Part shown: positions 16,784 to 25,987 of the stretch, piece by piece
How positions within the stretch are numbered: position 1 is the stretch's first letter
Layout: the number at the start of each line of letters is the position of its first letter
Origin: Gallionellaceae bacterium
GTDB taxonomy: Bacteria; Pseudomonadota; Gammaproteobacteria; Burkholderiales; Gallionellaceae
Length of the DNA: 64,000 nucleotides
Direction of reading: 5' to 3'
NCBI GenBank assembly: GCA_027448945.1
Contig: DAIDMQ010000009.1
Span: 1 to 64,000 of the forward strand
Notes under the pieces: model-generated
What the model was told of the DNA's origin: nothing
The model's input: the letters and a program-made list of their open reading frames with translations, nothing else
The model's database searches: none
Position numbers and translations under genes: made by a program

Positions 16784-17359
16784 CTAAATATGATGTTTCA
16801 GTGCCACGCTATATAGCGTAATTGGTGCCGCGCTATTTTTGTCTAGTGCAATTCCTGCTTCTACTCCCGCCATCGCTATAACCGTCGAATCATCGAATTG
16901 ACTGTACGCCAGATGTAATGCGCCTAGGGAGAATTCGTGCCCAGAGCCTATCGCCCAATATTGCGTGTACTCGAATACTTCGCGCATGGAATAAATGCCA
17001 AATATGCCGGATTGATTTGCAATCAGTGCGGTGATCTGACTGGATTCATATGGATCTTCCTCGTCTTCTTTGGGATTAAGAAAACACTCTTCTTTGAGTA
17101 CGGGGTGTAGTTTGCGAAACGTTTCGTAAATCTCGGCCTTGCTGTTAAGCTTCACATCAGGTGTCTTGGCCAAAAGATTGGCCAGTACCAAGTGATGGGC
17201 CGCACTGCCACACACGCCGACATAGCTTTCTCCGATGTGCAATATCTTGTCGTGAGAGGCATCAAGATGAGAAGGTAAGCGGGTGTTGCCAAAGGTGGTC
17301 AGTGTATCTGCGGCAATAGTGGCGATACCATGCTTTCTGACAGCGACGATCGTGGTCAT
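16784..17359 (-). CDS. Proteasome-like Ntn hydrolase (BPH/HslV-related)
   Basis: The 191-residue protein opens MTTIVAVRKHGIATIAADT, which is close to the HslV start. Removal of Met exposes Thr as the catalytic nucleophile, and a Lys in SHDKILHIG matches the conserved active-site Lys near position 33. It differs from HslV in the rest of the chain, and no hslU partner is adjacent. This matches the betaproteobacterial proteasome homologue (BPH) family, known as double-ring peptidases without a firmly assigned unfoldase. Its natural substrate is not evident from the neighbourhood; pabB is divergent. Confidence 0.75.
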   Translation of the reverse strand: MTTIVAVRKHGIATIAADTLTTFGNTRLPSHLDASHDKILHIGESYVGVCGSAAHHLVLANLLAKTPDVKLNSKAEIYETFRKLHPVLKEECFLNPKEDEEDPYESSQITALIANQSGIFGIYSMREVFEYTQYWAIGSGHEFSLGALHLAYSQFDDSTVIAMAGVEAGIALDKNSAAPITLYSVALKHHI

Positions 17360-17424
17360 GATGAGTATCCTAGGATTTAGATGATGGTGACATTATCCCC
17401 GATTAAAACGAGATTGAATTTCCC

Positions 17425-18762
17425 TTGAGCTTCTTTAGTCTAGAATTACCTTACGTTCGTGATGCGTCACGATATTTTTCTCCACTACGCGATATGCATG
17501 GTGCAATCTGGTTGGATAGCGGCAACCTGTCTCGCTACGACATCATCAGCGCCTCTCCTCAACATTCACTTAAGATCAGTGACGCGAAAGTAGATCCTTT
17601 TGTTTGGCTGCGAGATATATTGGGTGTGTCCATTCCTCCGGTCGCAGATGTACCATTCGCAGGAGGAGCATTGGGTTACTGGAGCTACGAACTTGCTAGA
17701 AACCAAATGAATCTGCCTGAAGGGCATAGTCAATTTGACAGCATTCCATTGATGTACATGGGTATCTATGATTGGGCATTGCTAATAGACCATGAAACTA
17801 AACGAGCTCGCTTGGTCTCGCACAAAAGATATGCGGAAACCGATCAGAAGCTCGTGGAAGTCCAATCCCGACTAAAACATGGGACCCCATCTCCTCCAAG
17901 CGCCTTCAGTTTGAAGAGCGATGTGGTATCCAACTTTAGTCGTGCAAGCTATCAAGGCGCATATGAGCAAATACAGCAGTATCTGTGGGCGGGTGATTGT
18001 TATCAGATCAATTTGGCGCAATGCTTTAGTGCTGCGGTGAGTGGTGATGCGTTCGGGGCATATCAGAAGTTACGGGAGCTAAGTCCTGCACCCTATTCTG
18101 CTTTTATGGATATTGATGATGTGCAGGTTTTGTGTGCTTCACCAGAACGTTTTCTTAGTGTGGTCAATGGTGAAGTCGAAACTAAGCCTATCAAAGGTAC
18201 TCGTCCGCGCAGCGCGAATGCGGTGCAAGATAAGGCAAACGCTGTTGACTTGGCCGGGCATCCCAAAGATAGAGCGGAAAACTTGATGATAGTAGACTTG
18301 CTGCGAAATGATTTGGGTAAGAGTTGCGAGCCTGGTTCGGTAAGTGTGCCGAGTTTATTTGCAGTTGAGAGCTATGCCAATGTCCATCATCTGGTGAGCA
18401 CCGTGCGAGGTAAGTTGGCGCCCGGGTGTGATGCCATAGATGTTTTGCAAGATTGTTTTCCTGGCGGTTCAATCACGGGTGCTCCCAAGAAACGCGCCAT
18501 GGAGATCATCGATCAGTTGGAACCAGATAGGCGCGGCATTTATTGCGGGGTGATTGGTTATATAGGCTTTGATGGCAATATGGATACCAATATCGTGATT
18601 CGTACTATGGTGTGTTGTGCCGGCGAGATACGCTGTTGGGCGGGTGGGGGCATTGTGGCAGATTCGCTATGTGCGGAGGAGTATCAAGAAACTTTAGATA
18701 AAGCATCTGTGATGCTTGCGGTGCTGGCACATTTTGGCGGGAAATTTTCTGCACAAAATTGA
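17425..18762 (+). CDS. pabB: Aminodeoxychorismate synthase component I
   Basis: This 445-residue chorismate-binding enzyme makes 4-amino-4-deoxychorismate for folate synthesis with an amidotransferase subunit (PabA/TrpG) encoded elsewhere. The PIKGTRPR motif contains the Lys that marks PabB rather than TrpE. GDCYQINLAQ, HPKDRAENLMIVDLLRND, GGSITGAPKKRAMEII and AGGGIVADS are family motifs. The start is TTG at 17425, the first usable codon after an in-frame stop, with no clear ribosome site. The 3' end runs close to that of convergent spoT with no terminator between. Confidence 0.9.
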   Translation: MSFFSLELPYVRDASRYFSPLRDMHGAIWLDSGNLSRYDIISASPQHSLKISDAKVDPFVWLRDILGVSIPPVADVPFAGGALGYWSYELARNQMNLPEGHSQFDSIPLMYMGIYDWALLIDHETKRARLVSHKRYAETDQKLVEVQSRLKHGTPSPPSAFSLKSDVVSNFSRASYQGAYEQIQQYLWAGDCYQINLAQCFSAAVSGDAFGAYQKLRELSPAPYSAFMDIDDVQVLCASPERFLSVVNGEVETKPIKGTRPRSANAVQDKANAVDLAGHPKDRAENLMIVDLLRNDLGKSCEPGSVSVPSLFAVESYANVHHLVSTVRGKLAPGCDAIDVLQDCFPGGSITGAPKKRAMEIIDQLEPDRRGIYCGVIGYIGFDGNMDTNIVIRTMVCCAGEIRCWAGGGIVADSLCAEEYQETLDKASVMLAVLAHFGGKFSAQN

Positions 18763-18786
18763 AAATGAGTGCGCCACAAGCGGCGA

Positions 18787-20898
18787 CTATACGCTGTTCT
18801 TGACCCGTATGATGCGTACCACCTCGGGTATTCTGCGCAAGCTGCGCATCACGCGGGCCAGATGCAATCTGTGGCTGACTTCAAGTGTGAAATAGAGTGC
18901 AGTGTACTCACCCTCGTTGTTGAAGTTGATGTTCTCGATGTTGGACTCCGCATCAGAGATCGCCGCAGCGACCTTGGCCAGCACACCACGTTGGTTGGAA
19001 ACCAGTAACTTGATACTCACCACGAAGGTGCGGTTGATATTTTTGTCCCAAGCTACATCCAACCATTGTTCACCACTGCGCCCACGCCGCAATGAAGTGC
19101 AGTCGTGAGTGTGCACTATTAGTCCCTGACCACTTTTGATGACGCCTATGATAGGGTCGCCCGGGATAGGGCGACAGCACTTGGCGAACTGTATCGCCAT
19201 GCCCTCAGTACCTTGTATAGTAATGACTGATGCCACGGGGGCTTCACCATTCTGTGCGTCATTGACTTGAGCCAATTGACGGGCGACCACCATATTCAAT
19301 CTGCGTCCCAAGCCTATATCGGCAAGCAAGTCTTGTTTGCTCTTGATGCCGGTATCGCGCAACAGCTTTTGCCATTGAGTCTCTTCTATGTCCTGTAATC
19401 GCAACCCCAAGGAATGGAATGCCTGACTTAGCAGTCTCTCGCCCAACTGGGATGACTCACCAGACTGCTGAACCTTCAAGAAATGGCGTATATGGCTACG
19501 CGCTTTGCTAGTCGTGACGTAGCCCAGCCAAGCCGGATTGGGTTTTGCGTGTGCAGCGGTGATGATCTCTACACGATCACCGTTTTTCAGCTCGCTACGT
19601 AAGGGGACTAGTTCAAAATTGACTTTCACCGCAACGCAACGGTTACCAATGTCCGTGTGTACGTTGTAAGCGAAGTCAACCGCAGTCGATCCTCTGGGTA
19701 ATGACATGATCTTGCCTTTGGGGGTGAATACATAGACTTCATCCGGGAAGAGGTCGACTTTGAGGTGTTCTAAGAATTCCGCCGAGTCACTACTTTGACT
19801 CAAGCTTTCCAATAGATCCTGTAGCCACTGATGTGTCTTCTGGTGCAGGTCGTTGATGCTATCGTGACCACTTTTGTATAACCAATGTGAGGCGACACCA
19901 GCGTCGGCAATCTTGTGCATTTCATGTGTACGTATCTGTATCTCTATGGGCGTGCCAAAGGGGCCGAACAGCGTGGTGTGGAGCGATTGGTAACCATTCA
20001 CTTTGGGAATGGCGATGTAGTCTTTGAATTTTCCTGGTATTGGTTTGTACAAACCATGCAATGCGCCCAAGGTGATATAGCAAGAATCTATGTCTTCTAC
20101 CAATACACGAAAGCCATAGATATCCAGTACTTCGGCAAATGCCAATGACTTGCTTTGCATCTTTTTGTAGATACTAAAAATATCCTTTTCACGTCCGGTG
20201 ACGTCAGCAAGGATATGTTGCTCGGCCAAGCGTCTCTGCACGGAATCCAATATCTTGTTGACGACCTCGCGGCGATTACCGCGCGCGACCTTGAGCGCCT
20301 TGCTGAGTACCGAATAGCGGTTCGGATGTAGATATTTGAAGCTCAATTCCTGCAGTTCATGATGAAAATCATTTAGTCCAAGACGATTTGCAATGGGGGC
20401 GTAGATATCCATCGTCTCCTTGGCAATACGCGCACACTTTTCGGGAGCCATCGCACCCAAGGTGCGCATATTGTGGAGGCGATCGGCCAGCTTGATCAGA
20501 ATGACGCGTACATCGCGAGCCATCGCCAACAGCATCTTGCGAAAGTTCTCGGCTTGCGCATCTTCGCGCGTCTCGAATTGGATTTTGTCCAGCTTGCTCA
20601 AGCCCTCGACCAGTTCGGCAACGGGGGTGCCGTAGCGCTCTGCGACTTGTGCTGCCGTGATAGGTGTATCTTCGATTACATCATGCAGTAAGGCTGCAAT
20701 GATGGCTTGTACGTCTAGGTGTAGCGGGGTGAGGATGCGTGCTACTGCGATGGGGTGTGTTACATAGGGGTCGCCGGAATGGCGCATCTGACCTTCATGC
20801 GCTAACCGGCTGAATTCAATGGCATCGCGGATGTACTCGACATCCTGTGTTTTGAGGTAAGTGGATACTTCCTCTAGGAGTCTTTCTGCGTCCGCCAT
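18787..20898 (-). CDS. spoT: Bifunctional (p)ppGpp synthetase/hydrolase
   Basis: The 703-residue Rel/Spo homologue has an intact HD hydrolase domain (HPIAVARIL, LLHDVIEDT, LADRLHNMRTL; residues 25-200), a synthetase domain (YGFRVLVEDI, YQSLHTTLFG; about 230-345), a TGS domain (VFTPKGKIMSLPRGST) and a C-terminal ACT domain. The intact HD motif separates it from hydrolase-dead RelA. It sets alarmone levels that link starvation to transcription. It is the last gene of the yicC-gmk-rpoZ-spoT group, an order shared with enterobacteria for gmk-rpoZ-spoT. Confidence 0.93.
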   Translation of the reverse strand: MADAERLLEEVSTYLKTQDVEYIRDAIEFSRLAHEGQMRHSGDPYVTHPIAVARILTPLHLDVQAIIAALLHDVIEDTPITAAQVAERYGTPVAELVEGLSKLDKIQFETREDAQAENFRKMLLAMARDVRVILIKLADRLHNMRTLGAMAPEKCARIAKETMDIYAPIANRLGLNDFHHELQELSFKYLHPNRYSVLSKALKVARGNRREVVNKILDSVQRRLAEQHILADVTGREKDIFSIYKKMQSKSLAFAEVLDIYGFRVLVEDIDSCYITLGALHGLYKPIPGKFKDYIAIPKVNGYQSLHTTLFGPFGTPIEIQIRTHEMHKIADAGVASHWLYKSGHDSINDLHQKTHQWLQDLLESLSQSSDSAEFLEHLKVDLFPDEVYVFTPKGKIMSLPRGSTAVDFAYNVHTDIGNRCVAVKVNFELVPLRSELKNGDRVEIITAAHAKPNPAWLGYVTTSKARSHIRHFLKVQQSGESSQLGERLLSQAFHSLGLRLQDIEETQWQKLLRDTGIKSKQDLLADIGLGRRLNMVVARQLAQVNDAQNGEAPVASVITIQGTEGMAIQFAKCCRPIPGDPIIGVIKSGQGLIVHTHDCTSLRRGRSGEQWLDVAWDKNINRTFVVSIKLLVSNQRGVLAKVAAAISDAESNIENINFNNEGEYTALYFTLEVSHRLHLARVMRSLRRIPEVVRIIRVKNSV

Positions 20899-20921
20899 AC
20901 ATCACTCGATTCTTCGGGTGA

Positions 20922-21128
20922 CTAAGCCATGCCGCGATTCAAGATCTCTTTGCCAACTTTACCTTCGCTGATTTCTCGCAGTGCAACCACGGTTGGTTTA
21001 TCCTTACTCTCTTCAACAAGGTGAGTCGCACCATTGGAAAGCTGGCGAGCGCGGTAGGCGGCTGCCAGTGTCAATTCGAAACGGTTAGGGATGTGTGACA
21101 GACATTCTTCGACAGTGATACGAGCCAT
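20922..21128 (-). CDS. rpoZ: RNA polymerase omega subunit
   Basis: The 68-residue protein starts [20 protein letters not shown], the standard omega N-terminus that clamps the C-terminus of beta-prime. It promotes RNA polymerase assembly and forms part of ppGpp site 1, fitting its place between gmk and spoT. It starts 3 bp downstream of the gmk stop and the spoT start lies 23 bp after its own stop. Confidence 0.95.
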   Translation of the reverse strand: MARITVEECLSHIPNRFELTLAAAYRARQLSNGATHLVEESKDKPTVVALREISEGKVGKEILNRGMA

Positions 21129-21131
21129 AAT

Positions 21132-21749
21132 TTACTCCGGTTTTTGCAATTGATTGATAAGGGATTCATAACGGGACAGCTGTTTTGCGCAAGTCAGTTT
21201 TGCGCTTAATACAACCGCATTTAACTCACGCAATGCCTCGTTAAGATTGTCGTTGATGATAACATAATCGAATTCGGCTACATGCGCGACGTCATCACGT
21301 GCCGCAGCTATGCGGCGGGCGATTACATCAGCATGGTCGGTGCCGCGCCCAGTCAGCCTTTGTCTGAGCGCTGCTAGAGAAGGTGGCAGGATGAAGATGC
21401 TGATTGCACGTGGAAATTGTGTGCGTACCTGCTGTGCACCTTGCCAGTCTATTTCCAACAGGATGTCCCTGCCCTTGGCATTTTCTTGTTCGATCCAGGT
21501 CTGGGATGTGCCGTAATAATTGCTATATACCTCCGCACTTTCCAAAAACTCTCCGCGTTTCTGCATCTCGATGAAATTTTCACGACTGATGAAGTGATAA
21601 TCCTTGCCATCCACCTCTCCCTTGCGCGCTGCGCGTGTCGTGTAAGACACAGACAAGTCAATCTGCGGATTGATGTTAAGCAGCGCGTGAACCAGGCTGG
21701 TCTTGCCTGCACCGGACGGTGCGCTGATGATGAATAGATTTCCTGACAT
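21132..21749 (-). CDS. gmk: Guanylate kinase
   Basis: The 205-residue protein phosphorylates GMP to GDP. It shows the P-loop SAPSGAGKTSL, the GMP-binding segment SYTTRAARKGEVDGKDYHF and LLEIDWQGAQQVR, all at family positions. It lies in the yicC-gmk-rpoZ-spoT group and starts 89 bp downstream of yicC. The link with spoT is logical, since (p)ppGpp is made from guanine nucleotides and inhibits this enzyme in several bacteria. Confidence 0.95.
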   Translation of the reverse strand: MSGNLFIISAPSGAGKTSLVHALLNINPQIDLSVSYTTRAARKGEVDGKDYHFISRENFIEMQKRGEFLESAEVYSNYYGTSQTWIEQENAKGRDILLEIDWQGAQQVRTQFPRAISIFILPPSLAALRQRLTGRGTDHADVIARRIAAARDDVAHVAEFDYVIINDNLNEALRELNAVVLSAKLTCAKQLSRYESLINQLQKPE

Positions 21750-21838
21750 ATAAAACCTCGTTACTTAATTGTCTTGTGGACTGGAGTGGCACCCATGATG
21801 CGCACTTCACCCCCCGGTATTTGACACTGTATGGCAAA

Positions 21839-22702
21839 TCACTCCAGATTCTGGATTTGCTCGCGCATTTGTTCGATCAGAATCTTCATTTCCATCGCGC
21901 TACGTGACACTTCGGCATCCACGGACTTGGAGCCCAGTGTATTGGCCTCGCGGTTAAGCTCCTGCATCAGAAAGTCCAGACGCTTACCTACGGCACCACC
22001 TTGCTTAAGGATGCGACGCATCTCGGTCAGGTGACTGGCTAGTCTGGATAATTCTTCATCCACATCGATCTTGCTGGCGAACATTATGATCTCTTGGCGT
22101 ATGCGTTCGTCATCCGTGTTTTGCATCGCGTCACGCAAACGGCCTATGAGTTTTTGCTCATAGGCCGCGATGGCCGCTGGCACATTGGGCATGACGGCGG
22201 TACGCAGTGCCTCGATCTTGTCCACGCGCTGCAGCAAAAAATCCTTGAGTTTCTCCCCTTCTCGGGCGCGGCTGGCAGAGAATTCTTGCAGCGCAGCTTT
22301 GAGTAAGTCGAACAGTGTAGTGCGTAATGATTCATTGTCATCGTTGGCGGTGACCATCATGCCGGTCCAGCGCAAAACATCGATCACGCTAAGACTGGCC
22401 GAGCCCGGTATGGTGGTCTGGACTTGGCGGTTCCACGTGGCCAATTGCTGTAATAGTTCATGGTTAAGTTGAGCGCTGCCCAGTTGGCTACGAGCGGCGT
22501 AGTTGATACGGCATTCGACTTTGCCGCGTTGCAACTGTGCGCTGATGGACTCGCGCATCGCGCCTTCAAAACCACGCAACTCATCAGGCATACGCAACTG
22601 GATGTCCAAGTAACGATGGTTTACTGCGCGTAACTCCACACTCAAGGTGCCGCTGGAGAAATCAGCGCTGGTGTTAGCGTAGCCTGTCATGCTCAGTATC
22701 AT
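21839..22702 (-). CDS. yicC: YicC-family endoribonuclease
   Basis: The start at 22702 is chosen because AGAGG lies 6 nt upstream and the protein then begins MILSMTGYA, as in the family; the track start adds 13 residues. The 287-residue protein carries the N-terminal YicC domain (VELRAVNHRYLDIQLRMPD) and the C-terminal DUF1732-type domain ending with KSVDAEVSRSAMEMKILIEQ. Family members are metal-dependent endoribonucleases with roles in stress and RNA decay. It heads the gmk-rpoZ-spoT group and is divergent from the PP2C gene. Confidence 0.9.
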   Translation of the reverse strand: MILSMTGYANTSADFSSGTLSVELRAVNHRYLDIQLRMPDELRGFEGAMRESISAQLQRGKVECRINYAARSQLGSAQLNHELLQQLATWNRQVQTTIPGSASLSVIDVLRWTGMMVTANDDNESLRTTLFDLLKAALQEFSASRAREGEKLKDFLLQRVDKIEALRTAVMPNVPAAIAAYEQKLIGRLRDAMQNTDDERIRQEIIMFASKIDVDEELSRLASHLTEMRRILKQGGAVGKRLDFLMQELNREANTLGSKSVDAEVSRSAMEMKILIEQMREQIQNLE

Positions 22703-22905
22703 GGTTTGCCTCTTTGGGTCGATCCGATCGGTGCGCGCCACTCCTTGTTAATCAACCAAAAGTGGCGGATGTACCTGTTGTCTGTCTTAGACCTGTGTAG
22801 ACAGGAAAAGCAGACACCAAATAAAGGACTGGGCGGCGGGCGCGCATTATATTACGATTGCGACCTTATCCGATTCGATAAGTGATACTTACGCCGCTTC
22901 CATAC

Positions 22906-23694
22906 ATGAAATTTTCCGTTCACCAAGCCAGTTTGATCGGCAATCGCAAATACAATCAAGACAGGGTTGCATACGCCTATCGCAATGATGCATTGCTGCT
23001 AGTCTTGGCTGACGGTATGGGCGGCCATCTTCATGGCGAGTTGGCGGCAACGTTGGCGGTAGCGGCCTTCGTGGAACTTTTCACTCTGCATGAAGGGCCA
23101 TTCGGCGATCCGCAATCCTTTCTCAATGAGACTATGCGTGAGGCGCATCAGCGCATCATGCAATTGCCTCACGATAAGGATGTCGGTTTCCCGGGCACCA
23201 CTTGTGTTGTTGCATTGATACAGGACGGCAAGATGTATGGTGCGCATGCGGGCGACTCACGTTTGTACGTCCTGCGTGAACAGGCTGTATACAGCCGTAC
23301 CCGCGATCATTCCATGGTGCAACAGTGGTATGAATGGGGCGTAATCTCGGAAGAAGAGGCGCGCGTCCATCCCAGACGCAATCAGATCACCAATTGTCTG
23401 GGTGGCATAGAGGATATGTTCTATGTCGAGTCCACTCCCGCGATGCAATTGCAGCACGGTGATGTGTTGTTGCTCGGTAGTGATGGCCTGTGGGGGCCGT
23501 TCACCGATGAGGAGCTGGCGGAGTCTTTCTTTGTAAGGCCACTTGAGCAGGCGCTGGATAATCTGATGATACGAGCTTACGAGCGTGAAGAAGGTCATTC
23601 TGACAACATCACAGGTGTCGCTATAGCGTGGGGCGACAGCGAGCAAGATCGCGAAACGGACGGCACAGTCAGCTATGAACTGGATATTGGCTGA
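22906..23694 (+). CDS. PP2C-family serine/threonine protein phosphatase
   Basis: The start at 22906 (MKFSVHQASLIG) is preferred over the GTG at 22882, which has no ribosome site. The 262-residue protein has the metal-binding Asp motifs of PP2C phosphatases: NQDRVAY, LADGMGGH, GDSRLYVLRE, LLLGSDGLWG and SDNITGVAI. It removes phosphate from Ser/Thr in the cytoplasm. No partner kinase is adjacent. A terminator-like hairpin follows the gene. Confidence 0.88.
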   Translation: MKFSVHQASLIGNRKYNQDRVAYAYRNDALLLVLADGMGGHLHGELAATLAVAAFVELFTLHEGPFGDPQSFLNETMREAHQRIMQLPHDKDVGFPGTTCVVALIQDGKMYGAHAGDSRLYVLREQAVYSRTRDHSMVQQWYEWGVISEEEARVHPRRNQITNCLGGIEDMFYVESTPAMQLQHGDVLLLGSDGLWGPFTDEELAESFFVRPLEQALDNLMIRAYEREEGHSDNITGVAIAWGDSEQDRETDGTVSYELDIG

Positions 23695-23782
23695 TAGCAG
23701 GTCGGGTCGACCCTTCGACAAATAAATCATTATTTCAGGGTGGCGCCAAAAATTCAAAATCTTAAGTGAGGCAAGGCGCGGG

Positions 23783-23831
23783 AAAAAATTACACCGCCGC
23801 ATATTGCGGAGAGGTAAAAAGTAATTTTTTT
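23783..23831 (+). terminator. Probable terminator after PP2C gene
   Basis: AAAAAATTAC and GTAATTTTTT can pair as an outer stem, with CCGCATATTGCGG forming an inner hairpin, and the structure ends in a run of seven T. The A/T outer stem is weak, so strength is uncertain. Confidence 0.45.
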
Positions 23832-23904
23832 AAGCAACGCCGCTTGCAACGGAGTTTTGATTATCAGAGGCGGCCTTAATTTAGTTCAACAAGACAGGAT
23901 AGAC

Positions 23905-24627
23905 ATGCGCCCAAGTAATAGAACCGCCGATCAACTTAGAGCCATACGCATCACACGCAACTACACCAAGCATGCGGAAGGTTCGGTATTGATTGAATGT
24001 GGCGATACCAAAGTGATTTGCACAGCCAGTGTCGAAGAGCGTGTGCCACCGCACAAAAAAGGTTCTGGTGAGGGTTGGGTTACGGCTGAATACGGCATGC
24101 TGCCACGCTCCACCGGCAGCCGTATGCAGCGCGAATCTGCAAAGGGCAAACAGTCTGGACGCACACAAGAGATACAACGCCTGATTGGACGCAGCCTGCG
24201 TGCAGTGGTTGATCTGAAAAAACTGGGCGAGCGCACCATACAGATTGATTGCGATGTGATTCAAGCAGACGGCGGTACACGAACCGCTAGTATCACAGGT
24301 GCTTACGTTGCCCTCCATGATGCGGTGACAGGCTTGTTGGGCCAAGGCCTGATTGCCGAATCGCCATTGAAGGACTTCATCGCCGCCATCTCGGTCGGCA
24401 TCTATGAAGGTACGCCAGTACTGGATCTGGACTATGTTGAAGACTCAGCCTGTGATACCGACATGAACGTTGTGATGCTGGGCAGCGGCCATTTTGTCGA
24501 AGTGCAGGGTACAGCGGAGGGCCATGCGTTCAGTCGTGGCGAAATGGATGCGCTGTTGAACCTGGCGCAAGCGGGTATCGCGGAATTGATTGTTAGACAG
24601 CGCGCGGCGCTAGGCTTGCAGAAGTAG
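23905..24627 (+). CDS. rph: Ribonuclease PH
   Basis: The start at 23905 gives [12 protein letters not shown], the standard RNase PH N-terminus, with AGGAT upstream; the track start adds 16 unrelated residues. The 240-residue phosphorolytic 3'-5' exoribonuclease trims tRNA 3' ends. Family segments include [32 protein letters not shown] and [20 protein letters not shown]. Full length, with none of the C-terminal truncation known from E. coli K-12. It is followed by rdgB and, after a PEBP gene, hemW. Confidence 0.93.
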   Translation: MRPSNRTADQLRAIRITRNYTKHAEGSVLIECGDTKVICTASVEERVPPHKKGSGEGWVTAEYGMLPRSTGSRMQRESAKGKQSGRTQEIQRLIGRSLRAVVDLKKLGERTIQIDCDVIQADGGTRTASITGAYVALHDAVTGLLGQGLIAESPLKDFIAAISVGIYEGTPVLDLDYVEDSACDTDMNVVMLGSGHFVEVQGTAEGHAFSRGEMDALLNLAQAGIAELIVRQRAALGLQK

Positions 24628-24741
24628 TCGTAATATGTAAGTTACCGCGCTCCGTCATTTTATTGCAGCCAATTATTCCCAAAAGCCCGCGTAGCGGATA
24701 AAACCAACTTATGACCCCAAGCTTACTCCTTGCGTCCAATT

Positions 24742-25326
24742 ATGAAAAAACTCGTCATCGCATCCAATAACCCCGGCAAGCTGGCGGAGTTCCAGCGTTT
24801 GCTCGCACCGCTTGGCACAGAGGTCATGACTCAAGCTGAGTTAGGCATCTCTGAAGCCGAGGAGCCGCATCTGACCTTCGTCGAGAACGCACTCGCCAAG
24901 GCGCGTCATGCCAGTCGTGAGAGTGGTTTGCCCGCGCTGGCGGATGACTCTGGTATCTGCGTGACTGCGCTCAATGGTGCGCCCGGGGTGATCTCGGCAC
25001 GTTATTCGGGCTTCCCAAAGTCAGACGAGCGCAACAACCGCGCATTGTTGGAAGCGATGAAGAGCGCCACGGACCGACGTGCTCATTACACGTGTGTGCT
25101 GGTGTTGATGCATTCTGCAGGCGATCCGCAACCCCTGATTGCCGAAGGTGAATGGCATGGTGAGATCGCAAGCGTTCCATGTGGCAATGGTGGCTTTGGC
25201 TATGACCCCTTGTTCTGGTTACCCGATTTGGGCAAGACGGCAGCCGAATTGAGTCACGATGAGAAACAGGACATCAGTCACAGAGGCAAGGCCATGCAGG
25301 CTTTGCTGGCGCGATTGAAAGCCTAA
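24742..25326 (+). CDS. rdgB: XTP/dITP pyrophosphatase (non-canonical purine NTPase)
   Basis: The start at 24742 gives MKKLVIASNNPGKLAEFQ, as in the family; the track start is a TTG four codons upstream. The 194-residue enzyme hydrolyses XTP and dITP to monophosphates and keeps deaminated purines out of DNA. Visible motifs are SNNPGKL (phosphate binding), ADDSGICV (catalytic Asp), GVISARYSG and FGYDPLF. It lies downstream of rph, a common pairing. Confidence 0.92.
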   Translation: MKKLVIASNNPGKLAEFQRLLAPLGTEVMTQAELGISEAEEPHLTFVENALAKARHASRESGLPALADDSGICVTALNGAPGVISARYSGFPKSDERNNRALLEAMKSATDRRAHYTCVLVLMHSAGDPQPLIAEGEWHGEIASVPCGNGGFGYDPLFWLPDLGKTAAELSHDEKQDISHRGKAMQALLARLKA

Positions 25327-25382
25327 CTAGTTCACTTGGCTAGGAATAGAATCACCTCCCCTCTACCCATTAGGAGACTCAG

Positions 25383-25937
25383 ATGAAACATATCTTGTTC
25401 AGTGTCGCATTGTCACTTGCTTGTAGTGCTGCTGTTGCAGCCGACTTCAAACTCTCCAGTCCTGAAATTAAGCCTCATGCCTTGATGGATCAGCGCTTCG
25501 AGTTCAATAGTTTCGGTTGCTCGGGTCAGAATAAATCTCCCGCTTTGAAGTGGAGTGGTGCGCCCAAGGGCACCAAGAGCTATGCGCTCACCGTTTATGA
25601 TCCAGATGCACCCACGGGTTCAGGTTGGTGGCATTGGATGGTCATCAACCTCCCGGCCGACACTCAGGGATTGCCCGCCGGAGCCGGTGATTTGAATAGC
25701 ACGACCCTGCCAGCTGGCGCAGTACAAAATCGTATCGACTACGGTTTCGCAGCTTGGGGTGGTACTTGCCCACCCAAAGGCGATAAACCGCATCACTATA
25801 TCTTCACTATATACGCGCTGAAGACCGACAAGCTGGAAGTCCCCGCAGATGCGACTGCCGCGCTGACCGGCTTCATGATCCATGCCAACGCCATTGGCAA
25901 AGCGAGCTTCACCGCACGCTATGGTCGCGCAAAATAA
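25383..25937 (+). CDS. YbhB/YbcL-family PEBP-like periplasmic protein
   Basis: The 184-residue protein has a signal peptide (residues 1-20, cleavage near AVAAD) followed by a phosphatidylethanolamine-binding protein fold: YALTVYDPDAPTGSGWWHW and PPKGDKPHHYIFTIYAL contain the conserved ligand-pocket residues. TAGGAGA is 7 nt ahead of the ATG. The biological ligand of bacterial members is not established. Two Cys (FGCSGQ, GGTCPP) may form a disulfide, as in E. coli YbcL. Confidence 0.85.
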   Translation: MKHILFSVALSLACSAAVAADFKLSSPEIKPHALMDQRFEFNSFGCSGQNKSPALKWSGAPKGTKSYALTVYDPDAPTGSGWWHWMVINLPADTQGLPAGAGDLNSTTLPAGAVQNRIDYGFAAWGGTCPPKGDKPHHYIFTIYALKTDKLEVPADATAALTGFMIHANAIGKASFTARYGRAK

Positions 25938-25987
25938 TCGGCTTGGCCGCACTATAGGGGGATGCATCACATCCCCCGCTTTTCCAG

